This document shows positions 1 to 8,484 of a stretch of 64,000 nt of DNA, piece after piece; the first letter of the stretch is position 1, and the number at the start of each line of letters is the position of its first letter. The position numbers and the translations under genes were made by a program. This DNA comes from WHTK01 sp963711035. GTDB lineage: Bacteria; Chloroflexota; Dehalococcoidia; DSTF01; WHTK01. The stretch lies in assembly GCA_963711035.1 (NCBI GenBank), contig CAVQCN010000005.1, forward strand, positions 310,001 through 374,000, written 5' to 3'. The notes under the pieces were generated by a model. That model made no database searches, was not told the origin of the DNA, and saw only the letters and a program-made list of their open reading frames with translations.

Positions 1-363
1 CAGGCGCACCTTGTTCTTGTTGATCAGGTACTCGCTCTCGCCGCTGCGGAAGACGCGGCGGCTGATGACGACCTCGCTGTAGTCGACGGGCAGCCAGCCC
101 TCCGCGTTGTCCAGCGTCATCGCCACCTCCGCCATGCCGACGGGGGACTTCTGGCTGGAGCCGGAGAAGATGACGTCCTCCAGCCGCCGGGCGCGCACGC
201 TGCGCGACGACTGCTCGCCGAGGACCCAGCGGAGGGCCTCGGCGACGTTGCTCTTGCCAGAGCCGTTGGGGCCGACGACGGCGGTGATGCCGGGGCCGAA
301 ATCGAAGACCGTGTGGTTGGCGAAGCTCTTGAAGCCCTGCAGGTCCAGACGCTTGAGGTACAT
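1..363 (-). CDS. smc: Chromosome segregation ATPase SMC, N-terminal part (cut by window edge)
   Basis: The visible 121 codons are the N-terminal head of SMC, the ATPase that forms the core of the bacterial condensin complex. The product opens MYLKRLDLQGFKSFA, the usual SMC start, followed by the Walker A loop GPNGSGKSN near residue 32 and the LRWVLGEQS stretch typical of the family. The gene runs off the left edge, so hinge, coiled coil and C-terminal head are not seen. It starts 2 bp after the rnc stop codon, so the two are very likely co-transcribed; rnc-smc is a widespread gene order. Confidence 0.95.
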   Translation of the reverse strand, partial: MYLKRLDLQGFKSFANHTVFDFGPGITAVVGPNGSGKSNVAEALRWVLGEQSSRSVRARRLEDVIFSGSSQKSPVGMAEVAMTLDNAEGWLPVDYSEVVISRRVFRSGESEYLINKNKVRL

Positions 364-365
364 GG

Positions 366-1082
366 CTAGTCGGACTCCGCCGCCTGGTCGACAACCGCGC
401 TATCGAACTCGTCCAGCGCCTTGCCAGCTGCCTGGCGCTCCGCCTCCTGCTTGCTGAGGCCGGTACCGGTCCCCAGGACGGTGCCATGCGCCGACACTTC
501 GACGGTGAACACCTTGCGGTGCTCGGGGCCTTCCTCCTTGACGGTGCGGTAGCTTGGGGCGCGCTGCCAGCGGGCCTGCACAACTTCCTGCAACTTCGAC
601 TTGGGGTCGATCGGCGTGGGACGGCCGCGCAGGTCGATCTCGTCGCCGATGGCGTCGAAGATGAACTTGCGCGCCACCGTCAAGCCGCGGTCGATGGTGA
701 TGGCGCCGACCACGGCCTCGAAGAGGCTGGCGAGGTTGGCGGCGCGCTCACGGCCGCCGGCGGCCTCTTCGCCGCGGCCGAGCAGCAGGTAGTCGCCGAG
801 GGCGAGCTGCTTCGAGAAGCGCGCCAGACTGTCGCGCTTGACGAGGTAGCCGCGCCATTCGGTGAGCTCGCCCTCGTCGCAGGAAGGGCAGTCGCGGAAC
901 AGCCGCTCGGCGACGACGTAGCTGAGCACGGCATCGCCGAAGAACTCTAGGCGCTCGTTGGACTCGAGATTCTCGGACTGGTTCTCGTTGAGGTAAGAAC
1001 GGTGGACGAACGCCTCGCGCAGGATGGCGTCGTGTTTGAAGGTGATACCGAGCTTGGCGGAGACTTCGGACTCTACAGACAC
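366..1082 (-). CDS. rnc: Ribonuclease III
   Basis: Double-strand-specific endoribonuclease that processes rRNA precursors and structured mRNAs. The 238-aa product has the usual bacterial length. The catalytic signature NERLEFFGDAVL lies at about residues 42-53, with its acidic metal ligands intact. A double-stranded-RNA-binding domain follows from about residue 157 (DPKSKLQEVVQ... to QEAERQAAGKAL). The start is a GTG at 1080-1082 without a strong Shine-Dalgarno. It is the upstream gene of the rnc-smc pair. The 260 bp upstream, to the divergent CCA-adding enzyme gene, should hold promoters for both directions; I saw no convincing boxes. Confidence 0.96.
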   Translation of the reverse strand: MSVESEVSAKLGITFKHDAILREAFVHRSYLNENQSENLESNERLEFFGDAVLSYVVAERLFRDCPSCDEGELTEWRGYLVKRDSLARFSKQLALGDYLLLGRGEEAAGGRERAANLASLFEAVVGAITIDRGLTVARKFIFDAIGDEIDLRGRPTPIDPKSKLQEVVQARWQRAPSYRTVKEEGPEHRKVFTVEVSAHGTVLGTGTGLSKQEAERQAAGKALDEFDSAVVDQAAESD

Positions 1083-1342
1083 GGGCGAAGGGACCTATCA
1101 GAGGATTGAGCCGGTAAAGCAGACGCCGCGCAGAGACTGACGGTCAAACTTCTCGAAGCGAGGGACGAGGGTGGTGCGGTCACCCAGCTTCCTTCCTTCA
1201 GCGAGGTAGCCTCACTGAAATCGGACGTCTGCCGAAGCAAAAACACGCGCGGCCAGAGTCCGGGATCAAGGGCGATCATAGGTATGAGCTGCTCGACCTG
1301 TCAAGACGAATTGAGTCGAGCGTGTAAGCTACCTAACAGATC

Positions 1343-2596
1343 ATGAGCGAGCACGATAGTGTCATCGAACGGTTGCATGCGGGCCTCTCGGACGAGGCGC
1401 GCACGGCGCTGCAGTTGTGCGTCGCGGTCTGCGAGGAGCAGGACGCGGCGCTGTTTCTCGTGGGCGGCGCCGTACGCGACCTGCTGCTGGGCCGCAGCCA
1501 CGTCGACCTCGACCTGTCGGTGGAGGGAGACACGGCCGCCCTGGCGACGACCGTGGCCCAGCGCGCCGGCGGGCGCGCCGTGCTACACCCGCGCTTCGGC
1601 ACGGCCACGGTGAGCGGTAACGGCTTCGTGGTCGACCTGGCGCGCACGCGCAGCGAGACGTACGCCCATCCCGGCGCCCTGCCGGACGTCGAGCCGGCGC
1701 CGCTGCGGGACGACCTGCGGCGGCGCGACTTCACGATCAACGCGATGGCACTGCGGCTCACGGCGCCGGCCGGCGAGATCGTCGACCCGTCCGGCGGACG
1801 GGAGGACGTCGAGCACGGCGTGCTGCGCGTGCTGCACGAGCAGAGCTTCCAGGACGACGCCACACGGATGCTGCGAGGCGTACGCTACGCCGCGCGCCTC
1901 GGCTTCCGCTTCGAGGCGGCGACCGAAGCCTGGCTGCGGCGCGACCTGGCCTTCCTGGACGGGATCAGCGGGCCGCGCCTGCGCCGGGAGCTGGCCCTGC
2001 TGTTCGACGAGCCGGGCGCGGCAGCTGGCGCGTGGTTGGCGCAGCAGCTCGGTCTGCTGCGGGCCATCCACCCCGCCCTACGCGTCGACGAGAACATCGT
2101 CGAGCGCTGGGGTGAGGCGCTGGCGGCGCGCCACCCGGCCCGGACAGACGAGCTGGGCTTCTGCCTGCTCGCCATCAATGCGGACGAGCGTGTGGCGGCG
2201 GCGATCAGCGAGCGGCTGCACCTGGCGGGACGCGTCGAAAAGGCGCTGCTCGACTTCGTGCGCCTGCGCCGCCTATCCGATAAGCTGGCCGGAGCAGCCG
2301 CAGACCCGGTCGCGGCCGTTGCGCTGCTGGAGCACGCGGCGCCCGGGGCGGTCTGGGCGTTGACCGTCGCCGACATGGGGGCGGCGGGCGCGACCTGCGA
2401 GGCATACTTGAGCCGGTGGCGGCAGGTGAAGCCGCTGCTCAACGGCCGCGACCTGCTGGCGATGGGCATCGAGCAGGGCGAAGCGCTGGGCGAAGCGCTG
2501 GAGCGGTTGCGACGGGCGCGCCTCCTGGGGCAGGTGCAAACGCGCGGGGACGAGGTCGAGCTGGTACGGCGCGGCCTCGACGGGGAGACACAGTAA
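1343..2596 (+). CDS. cca: CCA tRNA nucleotidyltransferase / poly(A) polymerase family protein
   Basis: Nucleotidyltransferase that adds or repairs the 3' CCA of tRNAs, or polyadenylates RNA. The head domain is clear: LVGGAVRDLLLGR followed by the DLDL metal-binding carboxylates (about residues 39-57), then RRDFTINAMAL near residue 130 and the RMLRGVRYAARLGF region of the RNA-binding neck. At 417 aa it fits class II enzymes without an HD domain. All three tRNAs in this window already encode CCA, so a repair role is plausible. I cannot separate CCA-adding from poly(A)-adding activity by eye. Confidence 0.88.
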   Translation: MSEHDSVIERLHAGLSDEARTALQLCVAVCEEQDAALFLVGGAVRDLLLGRSHVDLDLSVEGDTAALATTVAQRAGGRAVLHPRFGTATVSGNGFVVDLARTRSETYAHPGALPDVEPAPLRDDLRRRDFTINAMALRLTAPAGEIVDPSGGREDVEHGVLRVLHEQSFQDDATRMLRGVRYAARLGFRFEAATEAWLRRDLAFLDGISGPRLRRELALLFDEPGAAAGAWLAQQLGLLRAIHPALRVDENIVERWGEALAARHPARTDELGFCLLAINADERVAAAISERLHLAGRVEKALLDFVRLRRLSDKLAGAAADPVAAVALLEHAAPGAVWALTVADMGAAGATCEAYLSRWRQVKPLLNGRDLLAMGIEQGEALGEALERLRRARLLGQVQTRGDEVELVRRGLDGETQ

Positions 2597-2601
2597 ACCT
2601 G

Positions 2602-2940
2602 ATGGCAAGACGGCAGGGCAACAGGCAACAGACCGGCTGGAACTTCTTCAGCTTCCCTACGCTCTACGGCGTGGCGGCCGGGGCGATGCTGGCAACGTTA
2701 CTGATCGGCCTGCTCAACGACCTGTTCCTCGTATTCACGCTCTCGCTGTTCTTCCTCTCCTTTGGCACCGCCCACCTGATCACGCACACATGGCGCCAGC
2801 GGCGCCTCGAGAACCAGATCGAGCGCGCCGAGGAGGACGAGCGCGAGCGGCGTATCGTCGCGGCACGCAACGCGGCGCAGCGCGAGGCGAACGCGGGGCA
2901 GCCGCCACAGCGACGGCGGCGCCGCCGTCGCAGCAGCTAG
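2602..2940 (+). CDS. Small two-helix membrane protein, unknown function
   Basis: 112-aa protein starting at the ATG 6 bp after the cca stop codon, so probably translated from the same mRNA. Two hydrophobic segments lie at about residues 20-40 and 42-62. A highly charged tail follows (IERAEEDERERR) and ends in a run of arginines. No family was recognised. The tail suggests a cytoplasmic basic surface that could touch nucleic acid or membrane lipid, but this is only a compositional hint. The following 2941-3452 has no gene and holds two copies of the dispersed hairpin repeat. Confidence 0.7.
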   Translation: MARRQGNRQQTGWNFFSFPTLYGVAAGAMLATLLIGLLNDLFLVFTLSLFFLSFGTAHLITHTWRQRRLENQIERAEEDERERRIVAARNAAQREANAGQPPQRRRRRRRSS

Positions 2941-3017
2941 CCAGCCTTCTTCTGACGACGAGACAGGGCGGCCGGGATTGCTTCGTCGCTCATGCTCCCT
3001 CTTGACGTCGTCGGCCT

Positions 3018-3186
3018 GAACGGAGTGAAGAGTCTGGCTCTGGGCGACCACCTGTGGCCTTCGCCACCGTTGCCACGCTCGCTGCGCATCCTTGCAGGCT
3101 GCTTCGCCCCCACCCCTCCTTGGGGGAGTACTGGGAGGACACCTCCCAGACCCACCGCGCATGGGCTGCGCCCCCGCTACCCCTGC
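3018..3186 (+). repeat. Dispersed hairpin repeat, copy 1 (CTGGGAGG subtype)
   Basis: Intergenic repeat found eight times in the window in the same orientation. It opens with a GTGAAGAGTCTGG block, then a CGCTGCGCATCCTTGCAGGCTG-like block, a C-rich stretch, a short hairpin (here CTGGGAGG-ACA-CCTCCCAG) and an end block around GCATGGGCT and CGCCCCCGCTACCCC. It sits between convergent genes. The whole 2941-3452 gap has no supportable gene. Confidence 0.85.
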
Positions 3187-3324
3187 TCCGCCCCAAGTGG
3201 CGCGAACGGCATGTGCTCCTCGCAATGACGATGGGGTGAACGTAGGGACGCAGCTTCAGCTTCGTCCCGCCAAGGCTCCGGATTGACGACGTGATGACAT
3301 CTTCTCGAGAAGTGCCTTTTTCGT

Positions 3325-3443
3325 TGCCGCGCTTGCTGCGCATCCTTGCAGGCTGCTCCGCCCCCACCCCACAGAAGGAAGATAGTCCTGAGGGGAGACC
3401 CCTCAGACTCCCCCCGCATGGGCTTCGCCCCCGCTACCCCTGC
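3325..3443 (+). repeat. Dispersed hairpin repeat, copy 2 (CTGAGGGG subtype)
   Basis: Second copy in the same gap. The hairpin is CTGAGGGG-AGA-CCCCTCAG, followed by the GCATGGGCT / CGCCCCCGCTACCCC end block. The stem differs from copy 1 at paired positions, so pairing is kept. It ends about 10 bp before the stop codon of the M20 peptidase gene. Confidence 0.85.
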
Positions 3444-3452
3444 GCTCGAGCG

Positions 3453-4805
3453 CTACGTTTGGCCGAAGCGCTGCAGGATGGCGGCGATGTGGCGCGTGCC
3501 GAGGCGGAAGTCTTCGACGCGGATGTGCTCGTCCGGGGCGTGGTCGCGGCCGCCGATGTAGTTGACGCCTGCCAGCACGCACGGCATCTGCAGCTCCTGC
3601 GAGAAGTGGTACATGGGCCCGGTCGCAGGGAAGCTTGGCACGAGGTAGGCGGGGCGGCCGTAGGCGTCACCGGCAGCCTGCTGACAGAGATCGACGAAGG
3701 GGTCTGCGACGTCGGTGCGTGAGGCGCGCTCGGTCGAGAACTGGCGAATCGTTATGTCATCAAAGCCCTGCTTGTCGAGATGGGCACGCAGCTTGCGGAC
3801 GATGTCCTCCGGGTCCTGGTCGACAACGAGGCGGAAGTCGATCTTGGCGACGGCGGAGGCGGGCAGGATCGTCTTGGCGCCGGGGCCCTGGTAGCCGGAA
3901 CGCAGGCCGTCGATGGTACAGGTCGGCTCGAGGATGTGGCGACGGTTGTACGGCACGCCCTGCACGTCGAGGACGGCGTGGTCGATGCCGAGGTCGGCGA
4001 GCATCTGGCTGCTCTCATCCGGCATGATCCGCAGCGTCGCCAGCTCTTCCTCGCTGGGCGAGCGCACGCCGTCGTAGAAGCCGTCGATCTGGATGCGCTC
4101 GTCGGGGCCTTTGAGGCTGGCGATGGCCCAGGCGAGACGCCAGGCCGGGTTGGGGATGATGGTGGCGTAGGAGGAGTGCACGTCGCGGCTGGGGCCCCTT
4201 GCCTCCAGCTCGACGTAGAGCAGGCCCTTCACGCCCAGCATCAGAGTCGGGCTGCCGTCGAAGAAGGCGTAGCCGCCCTCCCAGATGCAGGCGTCCGAGC
4301 GCAGCAGGTCGCGGTATTGGCGCAGGAAGGGATCGACCTGCGGGCTGCCGATCTCCTCGTCGCCCTCGATGCAGAACTTGACGTTGCAGGGCAGGCCGCC
4401 GAAGCGCTGCTTTAGGGCGCGGACGGCCAGCAGGCGGGAGATGATATTGCCCTTGTTGTCGGAGGTGCCACGGCCGTAGACGCGGTCGCCGCGGCGGGCC
4501 GGCTCGAAGGGATCGGCAGTCCATTCGTCCAGCGGGTCCGGCGGCTGCACGTCGTAGTGGTTGTAGAGCATCAGGGTGCGCGGACCGGCGCCGGCCTGCT
4601 CGCCGTAGACGACAGGGAAGGCGCCGTTGGGCTTGGGGAGGATGCGAGTCTCGAAGCCCTCCGCCTGCAGCAGCGCTTCGGTGTAGCGCGCCGTCTCCTC
4701 GATCGACCGGCCGAGAGCGCTGACGCTGGGCAGCTTGCAGTACTCGATGACGTCCTGCAGCGCGGCGTCGACGTGGCCGTCGATGTAGGCGTAGACCTGG
4801 TCCAT
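3453..4805 (-). CDS. M20-family metallo-dipeptidase
   Basis: Zinc dipeptidase or deacylase of the M20 family (PepV/carnosinase-like). Expected ligand motifs occur in order: NHYDVQPPDP near residue 90, GRGTSDNKGN near residue 118 and the catalytic EGDEEIGSP near residue 147. A dimerisation lid follows and a final HAPDE segment supplies the last ligand. The ATG at 4803-4805 is chosen because GGAGGAGG lies 7 nt upstream; an in-frame start 24 nt earlier would bury that site. The product is then 450 aa, normal for the family. It is a single gene between repeat-rich gaps. Peptide specificity cannot be read from sequence. Confidence 0.92.
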   Translation of the reverse strand: MDQVYAYIDGHVDAALQDVIEYCKLPSVSALGRSIEETARYTEALLQAEGFETRILPKPNGAFPVVYGEQAGAGPRTLMLYNHYDVQPPDPLDEWTADPFEPARRGDRVYGRGTSDNKGNIISRLLAVRALKQRFGGLPCNVKFCIEGDEEIGSPQVDPFLRQYRDLLRSDACIWEGGYAFFDGSPTLMLGVKGLLYVELEARGPSRDVHSSYATIIPNPAWRLAWAIASLKGPDERIQIDGFYDGVRSPSEEELATLRIMPDESSQMLADLGIDHAVLDVQGVPYNRRHILEPTCTIDGLRSGYQGPGAKTILPASAVAKIDFRLVVDQDPEDIVRKLRAHLDKQGFDDITIRQFSTERASRTDVADPFVDLCQQAAGDAYGRPAYLVPSFPATGPMYHFSQELQMPCVLAGVNYIGGRDHAPDEHIRVEDFRLGTRHIAAILQRFGQT

Positions 4806-4907
4806 GGGGCGCCTCCTCCGGTGCAGCATAGGACCCGGGCGGGTTGTTGCCTACTGTGCGGCAGCCTGTGCAGTCGAAGATGCAACAGGATCCATGGAGC
4901 TTTCCCC

Positions 4908-4934
4908 ATCCTTCGAGAGCCTCAGGATGAGCGG
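4908..4934. repeat. Short dispersed repeat (TCCTTCGAG...CTCAGGATGAG)
   Basis: Copy of a roughly 25-bp intergenic motif, TCCTTCGAGAGCCTCAGGA followed by TGAGCGG. Two further copies lie at 38114-38141 and 48360-48385. The 4806-5043 gap shows nothing else recognisable. Confidence 0.6.
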
Positions 4935-5043
4935 TAACAACGATCCGCGTTCACGTGAGGCGGAAGCCTGCGCATGGATGCCGCAGCTACGAGGACGATA
5001 CGGAGGATCAAGCTGCAGCATGAATGCCGCAGAGTCCATCACC

Positions 5044-5463
5044 TTACGTCTGGTCGCGCAGGAGCCAGATGCCGGGCGGCGAGGCCGCGTTGAGGCTGGC
5101 GAGGGGCCACGGCGCCATCTCTTTGAGCAGCGGCCGGTAGCCGAGACGCAGCCAGAAGTACACGGCGAGGCCGCGGCCGTCCGGCACGGGCGCGTAAATG
5201 CGCTCGGCGGCCAAGCGGGCGCGCAGGTGCTGCTCCAGGGCCAGCGCCGCCTCGCTGCCGAGGCCGCGATAGCGCTGCTCCGGCTCGACGGCGACGAGGG
5301 GGATGCTGACGGCGCCTTCGACCGGCGCGTCGAAGCCGACGATGCAGGCGCCAACGGCAGCGCCGTTCGGGTCGGAGACGAGGGCGGCGCTGCCTGACTC
5401 GATGGCGGCGGCACAGTCGTCGACCTGCCATTCGGGCGCGAGGGCGTTGGCGAGCCAGGGCAT
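5044..5463 (-). CDS. GNAT-family N-acetyltransferase
   Basis: Acetyl-CoA-dependent acyltransferase fold. The acetyl-CoA loop is QRYRGLGSEAALALE, followed by the late strand and helix AVYFWLRLGYRPL. The only ATG gives 139 aa. However, the 27 codons upstream are open back to the dinG TGA, in the same frame, and encode KRLRLSRLEHYDLDA, which looks like the first GNAT beta strand. The true start may therefore be a non-canonical CTG, or the domain may once have been fused to DinG. Substrate unknown. Confidence 0.8.
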   Translation of the reverse strand: MPWLANALAPEWQVDDCAAAIESGSAALVSDPNGAAVGACIVGFDAPVEGAVSIPLVAVEPEQRYRGLGSEAALALEQHLRARLAAERIYAPVPDGRGLAVYFWLRLGYRPLLKEMAPWPLASLNAASPPGIWLLRDQT

Positions 5464-5544
5464 CGCATCGAGGTCATAGTGTTCAAGGCGGGAGAGGCGC
5501 AGGCGTTTGGACCGGACGGCCTCGTCCTGCAGCGAAGAGCTGCG

Positions 5545-8328
5545 TCACACGAGCCACTCTTCGACAGCGCCGGCGATATCGCGGGAGGGCAGCTCGCGCA
5601 TGGTACAGCGCGGCAGGGAGCGCAGGAAGCTCTCGCCGTAGCGACGCGCCGTGATCCGGCGATCGAGGACGAGCAGCACGCCGCGGTCGGTCTTGGTGCG
5701 GATGAGGCGGCCGAAGCCCTGGCGGAAGCGCAGAATAGCCTGCGGCAGGGCGTACTCCTCGAAGGGCATGTCGTAGAGGGAGGAGCGGGCCTGGTAGATG
5801 GGGTCGGTGGGCACGGCGAAGGGCAGGCGGACGATGACGAGCAGCGAGAGCGCCTCACCGGCCACGTCGACGCCCTCCCAGAACGATGCGGTGCCAAGCA
5901 GCACGGTGCGCGGGTTCTCGCGCAGCGCCGCGAGCATCTGGCGCGGCGAACCGTCGATGCCGTGGCCGAGGACGAGGATGCCCTCCGCTTCGAGGGCGGG
6001 CTTGATCTCGTTGTAGATGGCGTTGAGGGCGCCGTAGGCGGTGAAGAGGACCAGAGTGCGTCCGCCGCTGGCGCGACAGGCCTCGATCAGGAGCTCGCCC
6101 GTCGCCTGCGCGAACTCGGGCTCGTTGGGCTCGGGCAGGTCGGTGGGCAGGGTGATGAGCGTGGAATGCTCATAGTCGAAGGGGGAGCCGAGCAGCAACT
6201 CGTCCGCGTCGTCCAGGCCCACACGCTGGCGCAGGTAGTCGAAGCTGTTGTCGGAGCTGAGCGTGGCGCTGGTAAGGACGACGCTCTCTTTCGTGTCAAA
6301 GACCTGCTGGCGCAGGATGTCGGCCACTTCGAGGGGCGCGGTGCAGATGCCAACCTCTCCCGTCTGGCGCGAGCGCTCCAGCCAGCAGATCAGCGTCATG
6401 TCATCGTCCAGCAAAGCGCGTTCGAGTCCGCCCTGCAGCACGAGGCCGAGCTGCGAGAGGTCCGCCACCTCGGCAGCGATGGCGTCCTGGTTGAGCAGTC
6501 CCTGATCGCCGGACTCGAGCAGGGCGCGCAGGTCGTCGACCAGGGCAAGCAGATCGGTGAGCCCGGCGTTGAGGTTCTCGGCCGCGATCTGGACGTCGGA
6601 CCAGAGCGGCTGGACGCGGGTCGAGCGCGTGATCAGAAGACGGGAGTCGCCGTCGCCGCCGTTGCCGTGCTCGCGCAGGACACGAGTGAGCAGCTTGAAG
6701 GGCTCGGCGGAGCGAGAGCGGGCGCGGGCGGCTGATGCCATGAGAGCGGAGCCGAGGCTGGCAACATAGGCGGCGGACGCCATGATCTGGTTGCTGCCGC
6801 GCATGGCCTCGGTGAGCGAGGCGACGATACCGCGGTCGCTGCCGCGACGGCCGATGCGGTCGAGGAAGTCGTTGACGTCGGCCTCGGCGGCGCGGAAGGC
6901 GAAGCGGGAGGTGGCCTCGTCCTCGAGGTTGTGCGCCTCGTCGATGACGACGTGGCCGTAGGGCGGCAGCACGTGGCCACCCGTGGCGACGTCGGAGAGC
7001 AGCAGGGCGTGGTTCACGACGAGCAGGTGAGCGGCCTCGGCGCGACGGCGGGCGCGCTGCAGGAAGCAGGTGCCGCCGCGCACGAAAGGCGACGATGCCT
7101 GGCTGCAGGCCGCGTTCTCGGCAGAGAGCCTGGTCCAGGCGGCGTCGAACTCGCCGTGCAGGTTGAGCTCGGCTCGGTCGCCGGTCTGGGTGGTGCGCAG
7201 CCAGACCAGAATACGGGCGTGCAGACGCGCCTCGGTCGGCGTAGCGGGGCCAACGTGGCGGGCAGCGGTCCAGCGCTGCAGGCAGAGGTAGTTGCGGCGC
7301 CCCTTGAGCGCGGCGACACGCAGCGGCTCCGTCTCGACTTTCGAGACGAGCGACTGGACGACGGGCAGGTCCTTCTCGATGAGCTGCTCCTGCAGGCCGA
7401 TGGTGTCGGTGGAGATGACGACGCGTTCGTTGCTGCGCAGCGCCTGCAGCGCCGCCGGCACCAGGTAGGCGAGCGACTTGCCGGTACCGGTGCCGGCCTC
7501 AACGAGCAGGTGCTGGTTGGCGTCGAGAGAACGGGCGACGGCGGCAGCCATCATCTCCTGCTCGCGGCGGCGCTCGAACTCCGGGAAGACGTCCGTTAGC
7601 TCGCCGGCGCGTCCCAGCAGATCGACGCACTCGCCCTCGAGGACGTGGGCTTCGCGGCCGCCGTTCAGGGGCCGGGCGATCTCCTCGGGGGTCGCGAGCG
7701 CGTCGGACGTGAGCCCCGCGACCGGGTTCACGCCCAGGCCGAGCTCGGCGAGCACCTCGCGGATCGTGACGCCGACAGACCACTCGCCCTGCTCCGCCAG
7801 ACCTTGCAGCTCGTACAGCAGCCAGCCGGGCAGGTCGGCGAGCTTGTGGCGCAAGGCCAGAAAGACGCTGCGGGCGGCGTCGGCGTCAGCGCGCGCACGG
7901 TGACGGACAGGGAAGTCGATGCCGAGGTGATCGGCGATGCCGCGCAGGCTGTAGTCGCCGATGCCAGGCAGTAGCAGCTGAGCCAGGTCGTAGGTGTCCA
8001 TCAAGGGGCCAGGAGCATAGACGCCGGAGCGGGCCAGAAAGTTGACGTCGAACTCGACGCTCTGGCCGACGATGGGGCTGTCGCCGATGAAGTCGGCCAC
8101 TTCGGAGGCGATGGCAGCGAAGCTGGGCGCGTCGGTCAGCGCATCCGCCTGGATGCCGGTGAGGCGCTCGATCTGCAGCGGCGGCGGGTGCACCGGACGC
8201 ACCAGCGTATTGAACTCGGCCTGCACGCCGTCGAGGTCGAAAGCGATGGCAGCGACCTCGATGATCTCGTCGTGGTCCGGATCGAGGCCGGTGGTCTCGG
8301 TATCAATGGCGACGTAGCGGGCGGACAC
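5545..8328 (-). CDS. dinG: DinG-family ATP-dependent helicase with N-terminal DEDDh exonuclease domain
   Basis: 927-aa two-domain protein. The N-terminus (about 1-165) is an epsilon-subunit-like exonuclease with DTETTG and the closing HRARAD motif of the DEDDh class. A superfamily 2 XPD-like helicase follows, with Walker A EAGTGTGKS near residue 280 and Walker B VIDEAHNLED. The later VLTSATL and QGFGRLIRTKTDRG motifs are present. Three cysteines occur where DinG carries an iron-sulphur cluster; I did not find a clear fourth, so cluster binding is uncertain. This domain order is known from Gram-positive DinG proteins with a role in DNA repair or processing of unusual structures. Confidence 0.93.
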   Translation of the reverse strand: MSARYVAIDTETTGLDPDHDEIIEVAAIAFDLDGVQAEFNTLVRPVHPPPLQIERLTGIQADALTDAPSFAAIASEVADFIGDSPIVGQSVEFDVNFLARSGVYAPGPLMDTYDLAQLLLPGIGDYSLRGIADHLGIDFPVRHRARADADAARSVFLALRHKLADLPGWLLYELQGLAEQGEWSVGVTIREVLAELGLGVNPVAGLTSDALATPEEIARPLNGGREAHVLEGECVDLLGRAGELTDVFPEFERRREQEMMAAAVARSLDANQHLLVEAGTGTGKSLAYLVPAALQALRSNERVVISTDTIGLQEQLIEKDLPVVQSLVSKVETEPLRVAALKGRRNYLCLQRWTAARHVGPATPTEARLHARILVWLRTTQTGDRAELNLHGEFDAAWTRLSAENAACSQASSPFVRGGTCFLQRARRRAEAAHLLVVNHALLLSDVATGGHVLPPYGHVVIDEAHNLEDEATSRFAFRAAEADVNDFLDRIGRRGSDRGIVASLTEAMRGSNQIMASAAYVASLGSALMASAARARSRSAEPFKLLTRVLREHGNGGDGDSRLLITRSTRVQPLWSDVQIAAENLNAGLTDLLALVDDLRALLESGDQGLLNQDAIAAEVADLSQLGLVLQGGLERALLDDDMTLICWLERSRQTGEVGICTAPLEVADILRQQVFDTKESVVLTSATLSSDNSFDYLRQRVGLDDADELLLGSPFDYEHSTLITLPTDLPEPNEPEFAQATGELLIEACRASGGRTLVLFTAYGALNAIYNEIKPALEAEGILVLGHGIDGSPRQMLAALRENPRTVLLGTASFWEGVDVAGEALSLLVIVRLPFAVPTDPIYQARSSLYDMPFEEYALPQAILRFRQGFGRLIRTKTDRGVLLVLDRRITARRYGESFLRSLPRCTMRELPSRDIAGAVEEWLV

Positions 8329-8424
8329 CCCAGCTCCAGACCAGGAATCGAACAGATGCGCGAATCAGTGCTGCGATTGTACCTGCCAGCGGCGTATGGT
8401 GCCAAGAGAAAGAACCCATCTGAT

Positions 8425-8444
8425 CCGCGGCGTGAATGCCGCGG
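8425..8444. repeat. Small GC hairpin CCGCGGC...GCCGCGG
   Basis: Seven-base perfect inverted repeat around GTGAAT, between the VOC gene and dinG (8329-8484). A related hairpin, CCGCGGCTTGAAGCCGCGG, lies at 38069-38087. It lacks a T tract, so it is listed as a repeat rather than a terminator. Confidence 0.5.
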
Positions 8445-8484
8445 CTAGGCCCATCCAGACCCACGGAGCAGCCTGTGCCGCCAC

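Noticed and set aside
3177..3419. Minus-strand peptides read from the dispersed repeats (GVAGAKPMRGESEGSPLR type)
   Set aside because: They look conserved between copies only because the nucleotide repeat is conserved. Frames break at different places, starts are not conserved and no ribosome-binding sites exist.
5545..8328. LexA-type SOS box upstream of dinG
   Set aside because: No CGAAC-N4-GTTCG or CTGT-N8-ACAG palindrome was found in 8329-8484.
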